Of a stretch of DNA of 64,000 nt, positions 59,585 through 64,000 are shown piece by piece. Both the position numbers and the translations under genes were made by a program. The DNA is from Cupriavidus gilardii (GTDB taxonomy: Bacteria > Pseudomonadota > Gammaproteobacteria > Burkholderiales > Burkholderiaceae), in assembly GCF_008801915.1 (NCBI RefSeq), contig NZ_VZOV01000001.1:434001-498000 (forward strand), given 5' to 3'. How positions within the stretch are numbered: position 1 is the first letter of the stretch; every line of letters begins with the position of its first letter. The notes beneath the pieces are model-generated. The model did no database searches. It was not told where the DNA came from and saw only the letters and a program-made list of their open reading frames with translations.

Positions 59585-60436
59585 TCACGCGGCCGCGAGA
59601 TCCATCCTGACGGTGGCCGGTACCAGCATGCCGTCGGCCGGCATCGCGATCCGGTCGGGCACCAGGTCATGCAGCAGCTCGTCGGCCTCGGTGCCATAGA
59701 GATCGCGCAGCATGCTCTGCGTCAGCGCCTGGGACGGGCCGTCGTAGACGACCTTGCCGTGGCGCAGCGCCACCACGCGCGGGCAGTAGCGCATCGCGAT
59801 GTCGACCTGATGCAGCGACACCACCACGGCGACCTTGTGCGTGCGATTGATCTGTGTCAGCAGCGCCATCACGCGGCGCGACGATTCGGGATCGAGCGAG
59901 GCGATCGGCTCGTCGGCCAGGATCACGCGGGCGTTCTGCACCAGCGTCCGCGCAATCGCGGCGCGCTGCTGCTGGCCGCCCGACAACGTCGAAGCACGTT
60001 GAAACGCATAGTCGTCTATACCAACTTGCGCAAGCGCATCGAGCCCGGCGCGCAGTTCATCGGCCTTGAAATAGCGAAGCAGGCCACGCCATTTCGGGAT
60101 GCGGCTCAACATGCCGATCATCACGTTGGTGATCACCGGCAGGCGACCGACCAGATTGAACTGCTGGAACACGAAGCCGATTTCGGCGCGGGCCTTGCGA
60201 ACGTCCGCGGCGAGCCGGCCATCGCGCTGCACGGTGCGGCCATGTACCAGGATCTCGCCGCTGTCGGCGGCGACGAAACCGGCCACATGACGCAGCAGCG
60301 TGGACTTGCCGGAGCCCGAGGCCCCCAGCAGCGCCACCATTTCGCCGGGCGCCACCTGCAGCGTCACGTCGTCGAGGGCCTTTCGGTCGGCCCGGAACGA
60401 CTTGCTGACGCCGCGCACTTCGATTGCATGGGTCAT
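59585..60436 (-). CDS. phnC: Phosphonate ABC transporter ATPase PhnC
   Basis: A 283-residue ATPase and first gene of phnCDE. Walker A is [11 protein letters not shown] (about 37-47), the Q-loop is in [10 protein letters not shown], the signature [15 protein letters not shown] is near 150-164, and Walker B is [20 protein letters not shown] precedes ATG 60436. A strong Pho box lies 45 bases upstream. The C-terminal tail is about 20 residues longer than in most PhnC. Confidence 0.95.
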   Translation of the reverse strand: MTHAIEVRGVSKSFRADRKALDDVTLQVAPGEMVALLGASGSGKSTLLRHVAGFVAADSGEILVHGRTVQRDGRLAADVRKARAEIGFVFQQFNLVGRLPVITNVMIGMLSRIPKWRGLLRYFKADELRAGLDALAQVGIDDYAFQRASTLSGGQQQRAAIARTLVQNARVILADEPIASLDPESSRRVMALLTQINRTHKVAVVVSLHQVDIAMRYCPRVVALRHGKVVYDGPSQALTQSMLRDLYGTEADELLHDLVPDRIAMPADGMLVPATVRMDLAAA

Positions 60437-60480
60437 GTCGACTCCCTTGCTGAATGACGGGGGCATTCTGGGGGGAGGTG

Positions 60481-60498
60481 ATGACAGAGCGATGACGG
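60481..60498 (-). promoter_or_regulatory. Pho box upstream of phnC
   Basis: Read on the minus strand, CCGTCAT-CGCT-CTGTCAT matches 13 of 14 PhoB half-site positions with exact 11-base spacing. It starts 45 bases upstream of the phnC ATG in the right orientation. This is the best Pho box in the window. Confidence 0.85.
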
Positions 60499-60558
60499 TG
60501 CTGGGCCTTCCGCTGACGAATGCCGCTATGCCGCATCGACGGCACCTGGCGTCGCGAA

Positions 60559-60759
60559 TCAGCGGCGGAACAGCCAGATCAGAACGGAAACGATCAGTGA
60601 GATCACGATGCAGGTCGTGATCGGGAAATGGAATTGAAAGCCCTCCCGGACGATATGGATGTCCCCTGGCAGGCGACCGAAGGGAAGACGGGAGAGCCAG
60701 GGCCAGGCGAGTCCGGCCGCGAGCAAGGCCAGGCCGGCGATGACGAGAAAGCGCTGCAT
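60559..60759 (-). CDS. DUF2905 small membrane protein
   Basis: A 66-residue protein with two membrane segments (about 4-22 and 46-63). The intervening motif [20 protein letters not shown] is diagnostic of the DUF2905 family. Function is unknown; members are widespread and usually stand alone. It ends 60 bases from the phnC Pho box and is divergent from the lipoprotein and phospholipase genes. Confidence 0.85.
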   Translation of the reverse strand: MQRFLVIAGLALLAAGLAWPWLSRLPFGRLPGDIHIVREGFQFHFPITTCIVISLIVSVLIWLFRR

Positions 60760-60898
60760 GGTGAAGAGGGCGTGCGTGCGCGAACGATCGACCAGGCAAG
60801 CCTAGAGGAAGGGAAGGGCCGCTGCAAGCGGTGCTCCACCGCGACGGCACAGCGCAGAGGCAATGCAATCAGTAACGAAGATTCGTAGTTGTCGCAAT

Positions 60899-60916
60899 GT
60901 GTCAAGGAACTGACAT
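60899..60916 (+). promoter_or_regulatory. Candidate Pho box upstream of the phospholipase C pair
   Basis: GTGTCAA-GGAA-CTGACAT keeps the 7-4-7 layout and matches 11 of 14 half-site positions (5/7 and 6/7). It lies 64 bases upstream of the lipoprotein ATG. It is also readable as the inverted repeat TGTCA-N6-TGACA. Phosphate control of a phospholipase C would be expected, but the match is moderate. Confidence 0.5.
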
Positions 60917-60980
60917 TTGAGCTGCCAACAATGCATGCCAACGATAACGCTGTCCCTTTCCCCACCACGGAACTCCAGCC

Positions 60981-61187
60981 ATGCTTCTTCCCTTCGCTTC
61001 CCTGTTGCGGCGCCGCACTTCGGCGCCGCTCGCGGTCGGCGCCATGCTGGCCGCGCTGCTGCTGGCCGGCTGCGGCGGCGGCGACGATGGCGCGACGCTG
61101 TCGCCCTCGGCCGCCCCCGACACCACCAATCCGAGCGGCAAGCTGCCCGGCAAGCCCGGCAACTGCTCGAGCCGCTGCGCGCCCTGA
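60981..61187 (+). CDS. Small Gly/Pro-rich lipoprotein
   Basis: A 68-residue predicted lipoprotein. An Arg-rich start and hydrophobic core (APLAVGAMLAALLLAGC, about 15-31) end in a perfect LAGC lipobox with Cys31. The short mature part is Gly, Asp, Ser and Pro-rich and ends with a CSSRC pair. It precedes the phospholipase C gene by 33 bases, so it is probably cotranscribed and may help its export or anchoring. I do not recognise a family. Confidence 0.7.
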   Translation: MLLPFASLLRRRTSAPLAVGAMLAALLLAGCGGGDDGATLSPSAAPDTTNPSGKLPGKPGNCSSRCAP

Positions 61188-61220
61188 CTGGGCTCCGTCC
61201 CCAACGAACAAGAATCCGCC

Positions 61221-63425
61221 ATGACATTCAATCCGTCGAAGCGACAATTCCTGAAGGCTTCGCTTGGCACCGGCGCCGCTGCTGCCGTGCTGGCGAGCTT
61301 CCCGCCCGCCATCCGCCGCGCGCTGGCGATCGAAGCCCACAATGCGACAGGCACCATCAAGGACGTCAAGCACGTCGTGATGGTGATGCTCGAGAACCGT
61401 TCGTTCGACAGCTATTTCGGCACGTTCAAGGGCGTGCGCGGCTACGGCGACCGCTTCCCGATTCCGCTGCGCAACGGCCGCACCGCGCTGTACCAGACCG
61501 ATGCGAACGGCAACATCATCACGCCGTATCACCTCGACGAGACGGCCGGCAACGCGCAGCGCGCCGGCGGCACGCCGCACAACTGGGCCGACTCGCAGGC
61601 GGCTTGGGACCACGGACGCATGGATCGCTGGCCGGTCGCCAAGCAGCCGCTGTCGATGGGCTACTACGATGACGAGGAGGTGACGTTCCAGCGCGCGCTG
61701 GCCGATGCCTTCACGCTGTGCGATGCCTACCATTGCGGCATCCATACCGGCACCATCGCCAACCGCCTGTTCTACTGGACAGGCTCCAACGGCCCGACCG
61801 GCGACAACGTCGCGGTCACCGTCAACGAATTCAATGGCGGCGCCGACGTTGGCCCGTCGACCGAGGGCTGGACCTGGGAAACCTATGCGGACCGGCTGCA
61901 GGCCGCCGGCGTCAGCTGGAAGGTCTACCAGAACATCCCCGACAACTTCGGTTGCAACCAGATGATGAGCTTCCGTCATTGGCGCGCCGAGATGGAGAAG
62001 ATGCCGGCGGGCCGGCAGGTGTCGAACACCAACGCCCCCGGCTTCAATCCGCCGTACGATCCCGCGATCGACGACCGCTACAGCCCGTTCGCCAAGGGCT
62101 TCTGCAACACCATGGCCGATGGCGGCTTCCTGCAGTCGCTGCGCGACGACGTGCAGAACGGCCGCCTGCCGGAAGTCTCCTGGATCATCCCGCCGGCCGA
62201 GTTCAGCGAACACCCGGGGCCGTCTAGCCCGGCCAAGGGCGGCTGGTATGTACAGGCGATTCTCGATGCGCTGACGTCGGACCCCGAGGTCTGGAGCAAG
62301 ACCGCGCTGATCATCAACTACGACGAGAACGACGGCTTCTTCGACCACCTGCCGCCGCCGACCGCGCCGTCGCGCAATCCCGATGGCACCGTTGCCGGCA
62401 AATCGACGCTGTCCGATGCGCAGATGGCCTTCGAGTACCACGACTACCAGCCGGCCACGCCGAAGCAGCCGGCCCGCGATGGCCGGCCCTATGGCCCGGG
62501 TCCGCGCGTGCCGATGTGGATCGTCTCGCCGTGGAGCCGCGGCGGCTGGGTCAATTCGGAAGTGTTCGACCATACCTCGGTGATCCGCTTCCTCGAGGCA
62601 CGCTTCGGCGTGATGGAGCCGCAGATCAGCCCGTACCGCCGCGCGGTCTGCGGCGATCTGACCAGCGCCTTCAATTTCGCCACGCCGAACGCCGATCCGC
62701 TGCCCGCGCTGGCCGGCCGCACCACGCGCGCCGAGGCCACCAGCCTGACGGCCGCGCAGCAAGCCATGCCGAAGATCCCGGTGCCCGCCACGCCGGAGTT
62801 GCCGGTACAGGACGCCGGCACGCGTCCGTCCCGTGCGCTGCCGTACGAGCTTCACACCAGCGCACGCGTCGATGCCCGCAACAACCGGCTGCAGCTGCTG
62901 TTCGCCAATGCCAGCGCGCGCAGTGCCGGTGCGGTGTTCCACGTCTACGATCGCCTGCATCTGGACCGCATTCCGCGGCGCATCGTCGTCGAGGCCGGCA
63001 AGATGATCGACGACGTCTGGGATCTGAGCGGCGACGGTGGCAAGTACGATCTGTGGGTACTGGGTCCGAACGGCTATCACCGCAGCTTCGTCGGCGATGT
63101 GGCGGAGCAGGGCGAGGCGATGCCGGAGATCCAGGTCTGCTACAACCCGTGCGAGCGCCCCACCGTGCAAGTCAAGCTGCATAACAACGGCAGCCGGCCG
63201 ATCCGTTTTACGGCCGAGGCGCTGGCCTATCGCAACGACGGCCCGTGGACGAAGATGGTCGCCCCCGGCAAGGTCGTCGAGTTCGAATGGGCGATCGCCG
63301 ACTCGGGCTGCTGGTACGACTTCGTCGTGACCTGCGACGCAAGCCCGGCGTTCCGCCGCCGCTTTGCCGGACGGATGGAAACCGGCAAGGACCTGGTCAG
63401 CGATCCGGCGATGGGGCAGGTTTGA
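61221..63425 (+). CDS. Phosphocholine-specific (acid-phosphatase-like) phospholipase C
   Basis: A 734-residue exported enzyme. The signal is Tat-type with KR instead of RR (SKRQFLKASLGTGAAAAVLA, about 6-25). The phosphoesterase domain begins HVVMVMLENRSFDSYFGTFK (by pattern, about 51-70), with catalytic residues expected in ENRS and later in IINYDENDGFFDHLPPP. The C-terminal 200 residues hold two DUF756 domains, as in PlcH/PlcN of Pseudomonas and Burkholderia. It hydrolyses phosphatidylcholine, releasing phosphocholine as a phosphate source. A candidate Pho box precedes the lipoprotein gene upstream. Confidence 0.93.
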   Translation: MTFNPSKRQFLKASLGTGAAAAVLASFPPAIRRALAIEAHNATGTIKDVKHVVMVMLENRSFDSYFGTFKGVRGYGDRFPIPLRNGRTALYQTDANGNIITPYHLDETAGNAQRAGGTPHNWADSQAAWDHGRMDRWPVAKQPLSMGYYDDEEVTFQRALADAFTLCDAYHCGIHTGTIANRLFYWTGSNGPTGDNVAVTVNEFNGGADVGPSTEGWTWETYADRLQAAGVSWKVYQNIPDNFGCNQMMSFRHWRAEMEKMPAGRQVSNTNAPGFNPPYDPAIDDRYSPFAKGFCNTMADGGFLQSLRDDVQNGRLPEVSWIIPPAEFSEHPGPSSPAKGGWYVQAILDALTSDPEVWSKTALIINYDENDGFFDHLPPPTAPSRNPDGTVAGKSTLSDAQMAFEYHDYQPATPKQPARDGRPYGPGPRVPMWIVSPWSRGGWVNSEVFDHTSVIRFLEARFGVMEPQISPYRRAVCGDLTSAFNFATPNADPLPALAGRTTRAEATSLTAAQQAMPKIPVPATPELPVQDAGTRPSRALPYELHTSARVDARNNRLQLLFANASARSAGAVFHVYDRLHLDRIPRRIVVEAGKMIDDVWDLSGDGGKYDLWVLGPNGYHRSFVGDVAEQGEAMPEIQVCYNPCERPTVQVKLHNNGSRPIRFTAEALAYRNDGPWTKMVAPGKVVEFEWAIADSGCWYDFVVTCDASPAFRRRFAGRMETGKDLVSDPAMGQV

Positions 63426-63464
63426 CGGCGGCCTGACGCTGTCGGCTGAAGTCGTCTGCTGAAC

Positions 63465-63494
63465 GAAGCGCGGTCCCGCACGGGACCGCGCTTC
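63465..63494. terminator. Strong hairpin between convergent genes
   Basis: GAAGCGCGGTCCC (63465-63477) pairs perfectly over 13 bases with GGGACCGCGCTTC (63482-63494) around a GCAC loop. It lies 39 bases after the phospholipase stop and touches the stop codon of the convergent serine hydrolase gene. There is no T-run, so it likely works as a bidirectional transcript end or stabiliser. Confidence 0.65.
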
Positions 63495-64000
63495 AGCTCG
63501 TCCGCGGGAAGGTGCCCAGGCCCTCCTGGTCGTAGTACTCCAGCGTCAGCCGATCGCTGCCGAACCAGACGCGCGAGATCGTGCCGGGCGTCGCGTTCTC
63601 GTTGCGCAGCTGGAACGTGTAGACGTCGCCATCCCAATGCGATAACGGCAGCACCAGCGGCGCCGGGCCGATCGTCAGCACCAGCGCACCCGCGGACTCG
63701 CGCACCGTGATGGGCCCGTAGTAGTCGTTAGCGTAGTCGCCGGCATAGACGGACAGCGCGCGCGGCGGCAGCGGCGAGGCCGGCGGCGTGGCGCCGACCA
63801 GCGCGCCCTCCGGCGCCAGCACGGGGGCGAGCGCCTCCTCGATGATCGTGGCCCAGTCCTGCTGGATCGCCCCGTGATCGACCAGATCGAAGAACTGGTT
63901 GTTGATCGTCTCGGGCACGCCGATCGGATAGCCGTTGGTCAGCGTGACGATCGCCAGGCCGAGCGATGGCACCGCGAGAAAGGCCGTGGCGGCGCCGAGC
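63493..64000 (-). CDS. Serine hydrolase, beta-lactamase-related, C-terminal part (partial)
   Basis: The last 169 residues of a larger protein whose frame runs off the right edge (LGAATAFLAVPSLGLAIVTLTNGYP is still in frame at 64000, given by position only). The stretch LGLAIVTLTNGYP is the end of a beta-lactamase/D-aminopeptidase-type catalytic domain. The C-terminal beta-rich region YAGDYANDYYGPITVRESAG matches the DUF3471-type domain attached to many such hydrolases. Catalytic Ser-x-x-Lys motifs are outside the window. Confidence 0.75.
   Translation of the reverse strand, partial: LGAATAFLAVPSLGLAIVTLTNGYPIGVPETINNQFFDLVDHGAIQQDWATIIEEALAPVLAPEGALVGATPPASPLPPRALSVYAGDYANDYYGPITVRESAGALVLTIGPAPLVLPLSHWDGDVYTFQLRNENATPGTISRVWFGSDRLTLEYYDQEGLGTFPRTS

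Noticed and set aside
60603-63182. Long open frame (859 codons) on the minus strand opposite phospholipase C.
   Set aside because: No domain, and composition typical of an antisense shadow. The plus strand carries an unmistakable phospholipase.

Overview
The window is about 64 kb of GC-rich (roughly two-thirds G+C) chromosomal DNA packed with metabolic, transport and regulatory genes. I see no rRNA, tRNA, CRISPR array or insertion sequence. Five tripartite-tricarboxylate (Bug/TctC) solute-binding proteins without membrane partners, several CaiB-type CoA-transferases and acyl-CoA dehydrogenases, a full C-P lyase locus and a phosphocholine-type phospholipase C point to a soil betaproteobacterium of the Burkholderiales. 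It is most like Cupriavidus and its relatives, which is an inference from gene content only.

Layout. 1-6.8 kb: partial AraC regulator, alpha/beta hydrolase, MFS/TetR/SDR group, GlxA-type regulator, HD-domain hydrolase and a GFA protein. 6.9-8.5 kb: a hipBA-like toxin-antitoxin pair. 8.75-13.6 kb (module A): HMG-CoA-lyase-like enzyme, CoA-transferase, Bug protein, gamma-carbonic anhydrase and an exported MBL hydrolase. 13.7-19.1 kb (minus strand): allophanate hydrolase, a nitrate/taurine-type ABC importer and a GntR regulator. 19.2-24.8 kb: a Fur-box siderophore operon (TonB receptor, ATPase, lipoprotein, permease) joined by GTGA overlaps. 25.1-28.6 kb: MFS, LysR and a lone Bug protein. 28.67-31.4 kb: an SOS-box helicase with a nuclease-like N-terminus, then a frameshifted AbrB/MazE antitoxin remnant. 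31.4-36.5 kb (module B): Bug, acyl-CoA ligase, citryl-CoA-lyase-like protein and SDR, facing an IclR regulator. 36.8-41.3 kb (module D): DHDPS-family dehydratase, Bug and aldehyde dehydrogenase, facing a LysR regulator. 41.3-42.2 kb: an orphan HipB-like regulator with twin operators, and a flavodoxin-like protein. 42.35-49.1 kb (module C): LysR, enoyl-CoA hydratase and Bug, facing a CoA-transferase and two acyl-CoA dehydrogenases.

49.2-60.4 kb is a complete phosphonate locus: phnGHIJKLM (minus), phnF (plus), a DUF1045 2H-phosphoesterase coupled to phnN (plus), and phnCDE (minus). Pho-box-like 7-4-7 direct repeats precede phnG, the DUF1045 gene and phnC. A fourth precedes the lipoprotein/phospholipase C pair (61.0-63.4 kb), so this end looks like a phosphate-starvation region. 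No phnP is present; the DUF1045 protein is the natural candidate for its step. The window ends inside a serine hydrolase gene.

Modules A to D share one design: a periplasmic acid-binding protein beside enzymes that activate an organic acid with CoA or dehydrate it, then cleave or oxidise it, with a dedicated regulator nearby. Substrates cannot be read from the sequence. The least ordinary pieces are the citryl-CoA-lyase operon, the SOS-controlled nuclease-helicase fusion, the orphan HipB with its operators, and the DUF1045-phnN coupling.
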